64,000 nucleotides of DNA from Bufo bufo (Eukaryota; Chordata; Amphibia; Anura; Bufonidae). The stretch is taken from contig NC_053390.1 of the NCBI RefSeq assembly GCF_905171765.1, forward strand, positions 330,062,294 to 330,126,293. The letters run 5' to 3'. This document shows positions 43,324 to 54,885 of the stretch, piece by piece. The translations under genes and the position numbers were made by a program. The notes beneath the pieces are model-generated. The model was not told where the DNA came from. It did not search any database and saw nothing but the letters and a program-made list of their open reading frames with translations. Positions within the stretch are counted from its first letter, which is position 1. The number at the start of each line of letters is the position of its first letter.

Positions 43324-44072
43324 GGCCTCTTTCACACTTGCGTTGTCCGGATCCGGCGTGCACTCCACTTGCCGGAATTACACTCCGGATCTGGAAAAAC
43401 GCAAGTGTACTGAAAGCATTTGAAGACGGAACCGTCTTCAAAATGCTTTCAGTGTTACTATGGCAGCCAGGACGCTATTAAAGTCCTGGTTGCCATAGTA
43501 GGTGCGGGGAGCGGGGGAGCAGTATACTTACAGTCCGTGCGGCTCCCGGGGCGCTCCAGAATGACGTCAGAGCGCCCCAAGCGTGTCCAATGCGATCACA
43601 TGATCCATGCGCTTGGGGCGCCCTGACGTCATTCTGGAGCGCCCCGGGAGCCGCACGGACGGTAAGTATGCTGCTCCCCACTACACTTTACCATGGCTGC
43701 CAGGACTTTAGCGTCCCGGCAGCCATGGTAACCATTCAGAAAAAGCTAAATGTCGGCTCCGGCAATGCGCCGAAACGACGTTTAGCTTAAGGCCGGATCC
43801 GGATCAATGCCTTTCAATGGGCATTAATTCCGGATCCGGCATTGCGGCAAGTGTTCCGGATTTTTGGCCGGAGCAAAAAGCGCAGCATGCTGCGCTATTT
43901 TCTCCGGCCAAAAAACGTTCCGTTCCGGAACTGAAGACATCCTGATGCATCCTGAACGGATTTCACTCCATTCAGAATGCATTAGGATAATCCTGATCAG
44001 GATTCTTCCGGCATAGAGCCCCGACGACGGAACTCTATGCCGGAAGACAAGAACGCAGGTGTGAAAGAGCCC
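43324..44072. mobile_element. Harbinger-like MITE with long internal palindrome
   Basis: Ends GGCCTCTTTCACACTTGCG and CAGGTGTGAAAGAGCCC are inverted repeats. They are flanked by TTA (43,321-43,323 and 44,073-44,075). The interior folds around 43,590. CTTTCAGTGTTACTATGGCAG and GGCTCCCGGGGCGCTCCAGA return reversed. There are no coding remains. It resembles the shorter element at 27,286. Confidence 0.85.
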
Positions 44073-44075
44073 TTA

Positions 44076-44830
44076 TCTGCTCCCTCCTGAGCTCTGCACA
44101 GGTCACAGAGCATGTCTAGACAACTTTCCCATAGATGTCAATAAGGTCCTCTTCTGTCTATGGACCATGGGGCTGCAGTAAAGCAATTTTCTTAATGCTT
44201 TCTAAATGCTGTTAAGAACAGCTCAGGAAAGATTCCTGCCCCCATAATAATGTTCAGGAAATAGAATAAAAAATCTACAATCAGAAAATAAAATGAGATT
44301 TGTTACTATCTGGTTTTAACTGGCAGATAACATTTTTGGTGACACATTTACTTTAATGTAAGAGCTCATACATCTCACATTCATTGAATTTGTCGGGACC
44401 CTACTGAACTGTATGGTTCCATGTCAGATTGGGGTGACTAGAGCCCACCAGTTAAATTCATTCTGGTGGATCAATGTACAGCTACATGCAAGTATTATCT
44501 GACCCCTGTTCACAAATCCTTAAAACTGCACTAACACACATTCATTTTCTGTATTACCCCGATGCTTAGCCTGTGCTTCAAACTGTTCTGTGCTATATGT
44601 AGTGTAGTCAGCGTACTGTGCCATGTGCCACTTGTGCAGAGGATCGGGGGACTAGGGGTCCACTCTGGCTCAGTTGCCCACTGGGATTTCTCTGCTTCCC
44701 GGTGGGCTAGTCTGTGCATGGTATGGTTTCTGGCACATTCCATTGGAAAATCTATTATGTAGGTATTCTCCCACAGAATAATACATAATATACCAGTATG
44801 TTATAAGTTCAAATTTGAAGTGTAAAGTTA
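44076..44830. other. No recognisable feature
   Basis: Short frames only. I could not assign this stretch. Confidence 0.5.
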
Positions 44831-44844
44831 AAATAATAGTAGTA

Positions 44845-44882
<38 letters not shown>

Positions 44883-44883
44883 T
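44830..44883. repeat. (TAG/TAA)n microsatellite
   Basis: Three or so TAG units are followed by about 13 TAA units in a row. Confidence 0.92.
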
Positions 44884-46149
44884 TGTGAACACAGAGTATC
44901 ACAAACCAGTGATAACAAGTTTTTGCTCTGGTAGACAGGCTTGCGGACGCAGTATAGAGGCAATGACAACGTCTTTAACTTAAACAGTGCAGTGTTTTAT
45001 TCACACATAAGTAAAGTGACAACAAAAAGGCAGTTTCAAGGAAAAACAGTCACCTTGAGTCTGGTGTTTGTTCACACCAGGCTGCAGCACATAAGTCCTT
45101 GGGTGAAGCAGAAGTCCACATGCTTTTTCCCAAATGATATAGCAGGCCTTAGTCTCAAAATCTCAGGCTTCAACACCCAGACTGACAAAACTCCAGTATC
45201 AGATGGAGGATAATCCACCCAGCTGAGACTGCTGGCTGGGTTTTTATCTCAAACCAAAACCCGGCCTGGAACGTGGGGAACATCCACCCACCCTGTACTT
45301 TAGCTGCTCCCAGTAAGAGCCGGCCTGGATCAGCTTTACAGCCACACTAAATAATCAAGTGTCAGTCAGCACAAGCTGCTGCTGACACTTAAAATTACCG
45401 GTCCCTGGCCTCGGTGACACATATCTTCTGTCAATGACGGCTCCTTGCGCTTTCCTACATACCTCCCCTCTTTGTTCAACCCTGAGGGGGTGAACACCCG
45501 CCAGACAGTATACCCGGGACAGGGCAACTGCATTACCCTGTAACCTGCCTGCCCTATGTTCCACAGAAAACTTAAAGTTCTGTAGAGACAAAAACCACCT
45601 GGTGACCCGAGCATTCCTCTCTTTGGCTTGGCTCCTCCACTTGAGAGGGGAGTCAGGGCCGTCTTTTCGAATGGGCACGCTGGGCAGTTGCCCGGGGGCC
45701 CCACTTGCCTGGGGGCCCGCCTGCCCAGTGAACCCACCAGCCAACTTCCCAACCGTCATTTAGCAGCGTTGCCGCCAGGGCCGTCTTTACCAAGGGGCAA
45801 AAGGGGCAGCTGCCCTGGGCCCAGTTGCTCCTGGGGGGGCCCAAGGCAGCTGCCTCTTGAGCCCTGCTAGCTACTGCCCCGGGTGTCAGGCTGTCGGCTA
45901 CACAGGCATCATGATCGTACTGTGTTAATGATCTTAATTCTAGGACCTTAATGAGTTTTGATCTAGGACCTTAATGACATCATTACCATGTGACCAGTAA
46001 CCTAGCAATTACTGGTCACATGGCTATGAAGTCATCACAGGTCCTATCAGGAGTGTTGCAGAAGTTAACTGTGGAGCTTTTCTGTGTAAAGATTACATCA
46101 GAAAAAGGTGACATGGGGTTGTTATTTTAATATACTGTAAACTACTGTA

Positions 46150-46858
46150 TAGTGGGGTGCTGTGTACTGTGTGGGGGGCTGTATACTGTGTGGGGGCCTG
46201 TATACTGTGTGGTGGGCTGTATATTGTGTGGTGGGCTATATATTGTGTAATGGGCTGTATATTGTGTGGTGGGCTGTATACTGTGTGTGGGGGGGGGGGT
46301 GGCCTGTATACTGTGTGGTGGGCTGTATAGTGTGGGGGGCCTGTATAGTGTGGGGGGGGGCTGTATAGTGGGGGGAGTGCTATACTGCTGTACTGTATAG
46401 TGTGGGGGGCTGTATACTGTGGGTGCGGTATAGTGTAGAGTGCTGTACTGTATAGTGTGGGGGGCTGTATCGTGTATAGTTTGGGGTGCTGTATACAGTG
46501 AGGTGCTGTATAGTGTGGGGGTCTATACTGCTCTACTATATACTGTGGGGTACTGTATAGTGTGGGGTGCTAAACTGCATACTGTGTGGTGCTGTATACT
46601 ATAGGGTGCTATACTGCATACTGTGTGGTGCTGTATACTATAGGGTGCTATACTGCATACTGTGTGGTGCTGTATACTTTAGGGTGCTATACTGCATACT
46701 GTGTGGTGCTGTATACTATAGGGTGCTATACTGCATACTGTGTGGTGCTGTATACTATAGGGTGCTATACTGCATACTGTGTGGTGCTGTATACTATAGG
46801 GTGCTATACTGCATACTGTGTGGTGCTGTATACTATAGGGTGCTATACTGCATACTTG
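46150..46858. repeat. GTATACTGTGTGG repeats, becoming a 39-bp minisatellite
   Basis: From 46,580 to 46,858 a 39-bp unit (GTGTGGTGCTGTATAC then TATAGGGTGCTATACTGCAT) repeats seven times with one visible substitution. Upstream, from 46,150, shorter and less regular GGGCTGTATAGTGTG units occur. A 39-bp unit is 13 codons, so all three forward frames can stay open. The resulting 140-codon frame is a repeat by-product. Confidence 0.9.
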
Positions 46859-47225
46859 GGGGGTTTACATCCACTTTAATCATACAACTAAAAAAACGAA
46901 ATAAATATAGATATATATATAAATGTACACACACTCTGGTGCTGGTGGGTAATGCTGGTGTGGGTACTGCTGGTGCTGGTGGGTATTAATGTTGGAGTGG
47001 CGTGTGTACTGCCTGGGTACTCTACATTGTGACATCACAAAAAAAAAAAATGTTTGGGTTTACATCCACTTTAAGTTATTAGTGCCCCTCAAGTTTTGAC
47101 TGTAATATCTTATGTGTCCCCCTTATATAGCAATCTTAGAGTTGCCACTCGTTCGAGGAAGTGTAAAAAAGGTGAGGAAAAATAAAGTTTATTACGTGTT
47201 GGTGAAAATAACCTTTAGTGCAGAA

Positions 47226-47510
47226 ATGAAACGTAATGTTTTGAGTGGAGCACAGAAGAGGAAAAAGGCTGCAGAGGAGAAAGAGAAAATGTGCAAACTT
47301 CCAAAACTAACATCTTGGCTCAATCCAGGTGCAACGTCAGCCAGTAGTTCTGCTCCTCCAGATGTAGCATCCACATCTACATGCACTCCAATTCCAGCAG
47401 AAATACCAATGGTATCATTACCTGATCCTACTGCTGGGGAAAATCCACAAGAGGAAATGCCCAATAAATATCGCCTTATTGATAATTTGCATTTTTATTC
47501 TAGTGCGTGA
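47226..47510 (+). pseudogene. N-terminal remnant of a hAT transposase (ZMYM-like type)
   Basis: From the ATG at 47,226 the frame reads KRNVLSGAQKRKKAAEEKEKM, broken here into the lysine-rich start and a following LPKLTSWLNPG. This resembles the N-terminus of hAT transposases with TTF-type fingers, related to ZMYM proteins. It ends at 47,510, just before the right terminal repeat. Everything after the N-terminal exon is deleted. The family call is from resemblance only. Confidence 0.55.
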
Positions 47511-48189
47511 TTGTGTAGACAGGACCCCAGTGCACTGTATTGCCCGGGGGCCTATAATGCTCTTAAGATGGCACTGAGGGGAGTAGTCGGTTACCAGACG
47601 GAACTTTCTTCCCAACAGATAATAGCGGAGAGACTCGAGTGCCCACTTGATGGCCAGGCACTCTATCTCCACTTTACTGTACCTAGTCTCGGCTGGGGTA
47701 AGTTAGGGGCTCAGGAAAACAACGGGATACTCCTCCCCATTGATGTCCTGAGAGAGTACAGCTCTGAGGCCTACTTCAGAGGCATCTGTCTGTACCACAA
47801 ACTCTCTCTTGAAGTCGGGCGGAACCAACATCGGGGACCCACACAGGGCCGACTTCAGACCGGAGAAAGCCTTTTCCGCCTGCTCATTCCACTGAACCGT
47901 CACTGACTTGCATCCCTTCAAAAGGCCTGTCAGTGGTGCAGCGACTGTAGCAAAATGGGGGACAAACCTTATATAGTATCCCACCATTCCCAGGAACGAC
48001 TTTACTTGCAGAGTAGTGACCGGTCATGGCCAATTTCGAATTGCCTCAATTTTGCTTACCTGAGGTTTAATAATTCCGTGCCCAATTACATACGCCAGGT
48101 ACTTGGTTTCTTCTAACCCTATCGTGCACTTTTTCGGGTTAGCGATTAAGCCAGCCTTTCTAAGGGAGTCCAATACAGCCTGTACTTTA

Positions 48190-49400
48190 GGTCGGTGACT
48201 TTCGCCAAGGATCCCGCCAGGAGCTCCAAGGCGTTTGTGTGGAGTCGGGATTCATCTAGAGACCAAGGGCCTCCGATGGAGACGCCGTTGCAATGAGCCC
48301 CCCAGCCATGAAGACTGGCATCCGATTCTATAATGAGGTCCGCTGGGGCCCGAAGATCGCCCTGCCATTCCACACCGAGAAATTGTGGATCCACCACATC
48401 AACTCGTGTCTGGTCTCTACATCCAAAGCGAGAGTGTCGGCATAAGACGCTCCCGCCCGTAGATTTTGAGGCGTTGCAGCGCTCGATAGTGTAGAGGTGC
48501 TGGAAAAATCGTCTGAATGGAATCATGCCAAGAGACCGATTATCCGCGCCAGATGTCTCAGGGACACCTGAGGTAACGTAAGGGAGTGTTTTAACTCCTT
48601 GCGAATAGCTCAGACTTTTGATTGGTGAAGACTGAGAGTCTGAGCGACAGAGTCTATGGTGAAACCCAAAAACTCCATGGACGTGGAGGGAATTAGGCAA
48701 GATTTGTCCTGGTTGATGATGAACCCCAGGCTGGAGATGAGCGTCATGGACATTTCCAAGTGTTCCTCGAGGACAAAGGGACTGTGGGCCATGAACAGGA
48801 TATCGTCCAGGTAAATAATTAATCCCAAGCCAAGCCACTACTGGGCGCGTCAGCTTGGTGAAACACCACGGGGCGGAAGAGAGGCTGAAAGGGAGGCATG
48901 TGAATCGCCACATTTGATCGTTCCATTGAAAACGTAGTAAATCTCTGGAACTGGGTGCCACAGGGACCGTCAGGTAGGCATCCTTGAGGTCTAGTTTGGC
49001 CATCCAATCCCCCGGGAGAATCATGTCCCTCAGGAGATGGATGCCCTCCATTTTGAAATGGCGATACTGGACAAAAATGTTCAAAGTCTTGAGATTGATA
49101 ACAGGGCGCATTAGGCCCCCTTTCTTTTGAACTAAGAAGATGTTGCTGACAACTCCCACGTGGCCCGTGGGGGCTAGTTCTATCGCCCCTTTCTGGTATA
49201 GTTCCGTCAGTTCCATGTGGACCAGTGACCATGCTGGGCCGGACAACATCATGGGGTGCGGAGGAGGCAGACCCACCGGGTTGGCCACAAGATCTATCTC
49301 GAACCCTCTGACCGTGGACAAGACCCATGGGTCGGAGGTGACCCTTGTACACGTATGTGAAAAAATACGGAGTCTGCCCCCGATGAAAACAACAGAAGAA
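48190..49400 (-). pseudogene. DIRS reverse transcriptase and RNase H
   Basis: The minus strand reads GGRLRIFSHTCTRVTSDPWV, VSNIFLVQKKGGLMRPVINL and MAKLDLKDAYLTVPV, which is distinctive of DIRS. After a shift near 48,830 comes the catalytic LIIYLDDILFMAHS, with GFIINQDKSCL and MEFLGFTID. Shifting back near 48,600, the RNase H part shows LIIESDASLHGWGAHCNG and HTNALELLA. The catalytic YLDD survives, but at least two frameshifts break the frame. Confidence 0.88.
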
Positions 49401-49517
49401 AATAGAGGAAGACTGGGACTCACCATATGGACGTCTGGCACCTGGATGTCCTCGGAACCCTCTGGATCGACCTGGTCCGTACCGGGACGGGAAGAATGCG
49501 GGTTGGTGACGCGGGTC

Positions 49518-50768
49518 TTACAGAGATGCCCGGTACGCAAAGGAGCCTCTACCCGAACCTCGGGTATGGACGGAGGACCGGCCGGACAGACGGCCCCGGG
49601 AACTGCCGGCCCTGGCAAAGAAATGGTTTGGAAAAACATTGCGCATAGACGTCTGCGCCTTGTCGAGGGCCGTAAAGGCACCTACATACTTGCCTAGCTC
49701 CTTAATAAAAGAGTCTCCAAATAGGAGCCCTTGGGCATCTTTGCCCGCCTCAGATAACGCCAAGTTGGCCAGCTTGGGCTCTATCTTCATTAAGATCGCT
49801 TTCCGCCTTTCTATGGCGAGAGAGACGTGTTGACATTTCCCGCTATACAGATGGACCTCTGAATCCACCCCCTGAGCTCCTCAGGGTCCACCTGCTTACC
49901 AACCGCTTTAGCGGATTCGGCCATGTCAAAGATTTTTGCCAGAGGGCCTGTTATATCCAGCAGTTTGTCTTGGCACGCCCTCAGGGCGGAGTCTAAACCC
50001 TTGCGAGGGTTGAAACCCGTCTTTGCCAAGAACTGCACAATTTTTGGGTCCACCACTGGTGTTTCGCAAATTTTGTGCGAGATTATTGAGAGGATTGCGA
50101 ATCATGGCCTCCATATATTGCGCCGGGAGCCATTCTGAGGACCGAGGGTGGTGTAACGAGTCAGGATCAAACAGCAGCTCTCCTGCCGGATCCGTAAGGG
50201 CAGCGGCAGACCCTGAAGCTACATCTGGGTAAGGCGGCAGGCTCGGAGAGGGATCACCCTGTGAAGTCGGATGCACCACAATATCTGCCAAATCCTCCTC
50301 TGAATCATGCAGAGAGTGCAACTGTGCCTCCTCCTCGGACTCCCTATCGAAGTCGGACTCAGGCTCGGGCTGTAACCCCGCCGACTTCAATAACCGCGCA
50401 CGTTCTGCCTGGCGCGGACAGGCTCTCTTACGCGATCCAAGCGCGTTCTCAAGTGATGGAGCAAAAGCATCAGTCATATGAGTTCTAGAGGCAGAAGGAG
50501 ATGGTAACAGCGGTAAATTTAAACCCTGGTGTGCTGAATGAGGCTGGGCTACCAGAACCTGGGAGATGTAGTGTGTAAGGACGGAGGACATAGAGCCCAT
50601 AGCCGTCATTATGGCATTTGAAATTGATTGCTGCAGCGCTAGGGCTTGAGCCTCTGAAGCAGAGGGCTCCATAACTCTCCTGGGGGATGGGGACACCTGG
50701 TCCCTGGAAGAAGGGTCCTGTGGGGGCAATGCAGGGGGTGGTGTAAAACTTGAGGGCTGATGCGACAT
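49518..50768 (-). pseudogene. DIRS Gag-like ORF1
   Basis: The ATG at 50,768 starts SHQPSSFTPPPALPPQD, and an acidic, proline-rich protein follows. Frame is lost near 50,050, where the next frame reads DPKIVQFLAKTGFNPRKG and LDITGPLAKIFDMAESAKA. It is lost again near 49,850, after which LAIERRKAILMKIEPKLANL and LGKYVGAFTALDKAQTSM can be read. It ends in an arginine/glycine/serine-rich tail. I recognise this layout from DIRS Gags, and its position upstream of the reverse transcriptase agrees. Confidence 0.75.
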
Positions 50769-51440
50769 GTTAATAATGATGCTGGGGGTAAGCCACCCCA
50801 CAGAAAATCCCAAACCACTGGTAAAAAAAGGGGGTACAATACAGAAAAACCTGGGAGCAGGCGTGGGCGCAAACCGTAGATCCGCAGGGCCGGAGGAGAC
50901 TGCGGTCAAACTCCCGAGATCTTCGGTCCGAAGGACAGGCAAGAAGACGAGCACTGGCCGGCAGAGAAAATGGCGCCCGCGACCAGAAAAACTACAAGAG
51001 GAAGGAGAAGGTGCACGCTCCGGCAGGTAAAAACAGAGAACAAAGGCGCAACACAAACCCCCCGGCACCCGGAAGCCTACTCGGGGCAGGAGGAAAAAAA
51101 ACGAGCTATAGGCGGGAGCGGAGCTGAGGGAAGAACCCTCTATATGCCGAAACGTCCTCACAGCAATAGATAAGGAAATTACCAATACACAGATATAACT
51201 CTGAATAGAATACAGAATAGAATAAGAATATAAAAAGCGTGAGCCGCCCCAGACGGCGTCCCCAGGGTCCAGGGACGGCTGAGGATCTGACGGGGTGAGC
51301 TGCAAAAAGGGTCTTCTATGACAGAGAACAAACCAAACACAAATGTACTTATCTGGTAGCAGCTAAGAAAGAGGAGGATCCCAGTGGGAAGACGCCATAT
51401 ATTCACTGGGACTGAGAAGAGGGGCTGTTGCCATGGTTTC

Positions 51441-51830
51441 TGTGTCCTCAATGTTTTTCTTTGCTGCTATGGTAGTTTCAGTAAAGAGAGAGAGATAGCA
51501 ATAGGAGCCTCTGTGTCCTGATATAAAATTGTGATTGCTTGATGAGTGAGTGTTTGCTTGTTCAATGGGTAATTGGCAGCACCTTTACAGAGGCAGATCA
51601 TTGCTAATGAGTGTTCCTACAAACCCTTCTTAGCAATGATCTGGCTGACTATCTGCAGGCCTAATTCAGCCCTAAATCATGGTCACCTCACTATAATGTT
51701 TAACATTCTCTTGCGAAACACAGAACAAAACTTCCCTGTTTGTCTTTTACTTCCTGCATTGACTTAATAAACCAGTTAAACTGATAAAGATAACCAAATA
51801 AAAAAAATGAATGAAAAATATCAGACTTGG
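51441..51830. other. No recognisable feature
   Basis: This stretch has short frames and no repeats that I can name. Confidence 0.5.
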
Positions 51831-52062
51831 CCAGTATTTATTGAGGAAACCTATCAAATATCACATGTCTTTTAGTGGCAAAAGTATATGAACCTTTCCT
51901 TTCAGTATCTGACGTGACCCCCTTTTTCAGTAATAACTGCAAACTAAACATTTCTGGTAATTGCTGATTAGTCCTGCACATCGGTTTGAAGGAATTTTAG
52001 CCCATTCCTCCATACAAAACAGCTTCAACTCTGTTATGTTTTTGGGTTTCCTCGGGCAATTG
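51831..52062. mobile_element. Tc1/mariner-like fragment
   Basis: The text GGCAAAAGTATATGAACC, CAGTATCTGACGTGACC and TTAGCCCATTCCTCC resembles a Tc1-like non-autonomous end common in frogs. It has one end only and no transposase. Confidence 0.5.
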
Positions 52063-52064
52063 TC

Positions 52065-52934
52065 TTAGGTAGGGGCTTATTTTTTTGAGAGATGAGGTGA
52101 CGGTTTTATTGATACCATTTTGTGGGACATACGCCTTTTTGCTCGCTTGGTGTTGCACTTTTTGTGATGTAAGGTGACAAAAATTGCTTTTTTTTACACC
52201 GTTTTATTTTTTTTACGGTGTTTATCGGACAGGGTAGATCATGTGATATATTTAGAGCCGGTAATTATGGACGCGGCGATACCTAATATGTGTGTTTTTT
52301 TTTAAATTATAAAATAAGGGGAAAGGGGCGTTTTTTATTTCTTTTTTTACTTAAAATCTTTATTAATTTTATTAAAAACCCTTTTTTTTAAACTTTTTTT
52401 CTTTACTTTATTTCTGACGTTCACTTTTGGGGGTCTGATCCCCTCTGCAATGCATTACAATACATCTGTATTGTAATGCATTGCCTGTTCGTGTACTACA
52501 CTGAGTAATACACTAAAAGGTTGCCTAGGAGATCCAGCCTGAGGCTGGATCTCCTGGGCACCCTTAGAAGGCAGGTCCCGGTGCCATGCAAGGCATTGGG
52601 CAGCTTCTGCATGATATCAGGCTGCCTTCTAACACATCGAGTACCCGCCAGAGCAGTGCGGGGACTCGATGCGCTCCCTCACCCGACACAAACCCCTTCA
52701 ATGTCGCGGTCAGCGTGGACCGCGGCAGAGAATGGGTTAATCTGCCGGCATCGGCTTTTACAGCGATGCCGGTGGATACAGCAGGGGCTACCAGAGAATG
52801 CCGGACTCCTGGAGTGATCGGCCGCGCACCGCTCCGGTGCCCGCCCAATCACCCTGACGTACTATTACATCAAATTGCAGGAACGCAGTGGCTTCCATGA
52901 CGTAATAGTACATCATGTGTCTGGAAGGGGTTAA
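52065..52934. mobile_element. TTAA-ended piggyBac-type MITE
   Basis: The element ends GTGTCTGGAAGGGGTTAA at 52,934. Inside are paired inverted motifs: AATGCATTACAATACA / TGTATTGTAATGCATT (52,449 and 52,469), GATCCAGCCTGAGGCTGGATC (52,532), and TGACGTACTATTACATC / GACGTAATAGTACATCA (52,855 and 52,899). The left TTAA is not clear. The text around 52,150-52,290 (GTAAGGTGACAAAAA, GCGATACCTAATATG) resembles that of 25,060-25,140, so it belongs to the same family as the piggyBac noncoding part. Confidence 0.65.
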
Positions 52935-53106
52935 TGTAGAGCAAAGTCAGGAGACTCATGTTCCTTTGTCAACTGGAAGGTCAAGTGAGCAACCCCATAG
53001 GGAAGTTACCTTTCAACTGCACCAGGATCCGCAGTTATGATTGTTCAAGCTACAAGGACAGTTGCTGAGACACCCGAAATTGGGCCAGAGCCCATTGTTA
53101 CCATAG

Positions 53107-53274
53107 AAAAAGAGGAAATCTGTTTTTGACAAAATCAGGAGGAAACTACATCTTCCAATTGTGCCTATGAAGCGCCTTATTGAGGGAATACTAGGAGATT
53201 CATCCAATGATTCTTGGGACTCTGCAAGCCCTGCACCAACAGATGTGTCCAGCTCTCCAGACCCCTATGACTAA
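53107..53274 (+). other. Short open segment of unknown nature, possible exon end
   Basis: A 55-codon open stretch follows an AG at 53,106 (GTTACCATAG) and ends at TAA 53,272. It holds SVFDKIRRKLHLPIVP and SSNDSWDSASPAP. An in-frame ATG lies at 53,167. The composition is protein-like (basic then serine/aspartate-rich), but I do not recognise it and the polypyrimidine tract is poor. It may be chance, a processed pseudogene piece, or the last coding exon of a host gene. Confidence 0.2.
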
Positions 53275-54086
53275 GTAGGCCGGTTGGCCATTATTAAAAA
53301 TGGAGCCAGAGACATTGTTTGCCAGAGGAACTTTATTCATTTGCTGTTACCAAGTGGTGGTTCCCAAAACCACTAAAGAGCCCTATGGACTCCAATAATG
53401 TTTTTCTGCTGTTGCACTTTATTTTAGTGCCATTATCCCCTTTTTGCCCCTTACTCAGGTCATCTGGAACTTTTTAAAATGACCAATTTATGCAATGTTT
53501 AAGAAATGTACCCAGAAAGACATTTTTCTGTGCCTTATCCTATTCAACGCACAGCTTCTGCTTTGTTGTCCATTATGATCCATACTGTACTGCTGCTTTT
53601 TGGAACCCTACCCAGCACAGTATAATATCCTATCCTGCACAGTATAAAACCTGAAACTGCTCCCAAAAAGGTATAAATTTTTGACAGCTTTTGTAAAAAC
53701 TGTTGTTACACTTTGCCTTTATGTGTGTGAATTAGGGTTTATTCACTGAACCTCACTGCACTTCGTGGCACTGTGCAGGTTAACTCCCTCTTGCTGTATG
53801 TACAGGTGATAAGCTGTGTGATGTTCAGCCCTGCTATATACCTATGTTTGGCTGTGTGTCCCACCTCATGCCCTTGCAATAGGTCTTAATAGATCTGCCA
53901 GGTCACTCTGTCTGCTGGACCATGTACTTCAGCAGTGGTCCCCCAACAGTGGCTCGGCACTCCCTGCTGATTGGCTCATCATGGTAGTCCTGAATTATGA
54001 CTATATGTAAGGGCATTTGATATTGTTGCAGACCTATCCTAGATTTGCCACCAAACAGTGCCAATCTGGATGGTATAATATTAGTG
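53275..54086. other. No recognisable feature
   Basis: Only short frames are present. A few small direct repeats occur (CAGCACAGTATAATATCC then CCTGCACAGTATAAAACC near 53,613-53,650). Confidence 0.5.
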
Positions 54087-54885
54087 TTAAAGGAATTCTG
54101 TCATCAGAAATGAGCCCTATAAGCCAAACATATGGCGATGTCCCTTGTAAAACACTGAATCCTAAAGTGAGTTTATCAAATGCCCCTGTGGCTCTATATT
54201 CCTAAAAAAAAGCGGTTTATATCACCTGTCAATCACTTCAAAATGTGTCCAAGGGGACGTCTCATGGTGAAAGGTGCCCGGCTGCAGCCATGTCGTTTAG
54301 GTGCCCAGCGCCGCCTTCTGAGCTGAAATCACCGCCCTCCCTTTAATGCGATCCGCCTACCTCACGTCATCACTGCCTCTCTAACCACCGCTCGCTTCAT
54401 CCAGATTCCACGAGCTTTGAACCAGGCTGTAGGAGGTTGGATGGCTGGGATGGGCTGTAATAGGGCAGTCAGTGGAGGTTCGAGCGAAGTGCGCCGGCCT
54501 GCGCATGCGCACTTCGCTATACAAGGCCACTGCAGTAGTCCGCACGGGCGCATCAGGATATACCTAGTGCGCACGTGCGGGATCTGGATGAAGCGAGCGG
54601 TGGTTAGAGAGGCAGTGATGACGTGAGGTAGGCGGATCGCATGAAAGGGAGGGCGGCGATTTCAGCTCAGAAGGCGGCGCTGGGCACCTAAACGACATGG
54701 CTGCAGCCGAGCACCTTTCACCATGAGACGTCCCCTTGGACACATTTTGAAGTGATTGACAGGTGATATAAACCGCTTTTTTAGGAATATAGAGCCACAG
54801 GGGCATTTGATAAACTCACTTTAGGATTCTGTGTTTTACAAGGGACATCGAAAGGGGCTCATTTCTGATGACAGAATCCCTTTAA
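54087..54885. mobile_element. Palindromic TTAA MITE, complete
   Basis: TTAA at 54,087 and 54,882 flanks inverted ends AAGGAATTCTGTCATCAG and CTGATGACAGAATCCCTT. The arms pair over most of their length, for example AAGTGAGTTTATCAAATGCC with GGCATTTGATAAACTCACTT. They leave a loop around 54,430-54,560 with a separate GCGCATGCGCACTTCGC hairpin. It is noncoding. The arms differ by few bases. Confidence 0.9.

Larger units (their letters stand above)
45654..47576 (+). mobile_element. hAT element with exact 8-bp target duplication inside Gypsy RNase H
   Basis: The left end is CAGGGCCGTCTTTTCG and the right end is CTTAAGATGGCACTG. Both flanks are AGGGGAGT (45,646-45,653 and 47,577-47,584). A second left-type end, CAGGGCCGTCTTTACC, begins at 45,776, so the left part is doubled or nested. 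The interior has a 39-bp minisatellite and a short transposase N-terminus remnant. The rest of the transposase is gone. Confidence 0.92.
44885..48185 (-). mobile_element. Second Gypsy-type retrotransposon fragment
   Basis: From right to left on the minus strand are the end of reverse transcriptase and the start of RNase H (48,185-47,577). A hAT insertion follows, then the end of RNase H (45,645-45,440), then LTR-like sequence with AATAAA near 44,995 (GTGAATAAAACACTGCACTG). Integrase is missing between RNase H and the LTR-like part. At 48,185 the sequence changes abruptly to a DIRS element. Confidence 0.75.
45440..48185 (-). pseudogene. Gypsy reverse transcriptase/RNase H, split by a hAT element
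   Basis: Recognisable pieces are VGYYIRFVPHFATVAAPLTG and WNEQAEKAFSGLKSAL near 47,985-47,850. VVQTDASEVGLRAVLSQ carries the first RNase H aspartate. EIECLAIKWALESLRYYLLG carries the RNase H glutamate, and FRLVTDYSP another aspartate. After the hAT, NARVTRWFLSLQNFKFSV and GNAVALSRV complete RNase H. In the last motif the usual ADALSR aspartate is valine. Stops occur near 48,025 and 47,700. Confidence 0.82.
48186..51440 (-). mobile_element. DIRS retrotransposon, minus strand, 3' part missing
   Basis: From right to left are a probable terminal region (51,440-50,770), a Gag-like frame (50,768-49,518) and reverse transcriptase/RNase H (about 49,400-48,190). The tyrosine recombinase and the methylase-like region that DIRS elements carry next are absent, because the sequence switches to Gypsy at 48,185. 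The right edge near 51,440 is estimated. Confidence 0.82.

Noticed and set aside
46567..46989. 140-codon cysteine/tyrosine-rich frame
   Set aside because: It is a by-product of the 39-bp minisatellite. Two forward frames are open over the same units.
49140..49697. 185-codon plus-strand frame
   Set aside because: It is antisense to the DIRS reverse transcriptase and Gag, which carry recognisable motifs.
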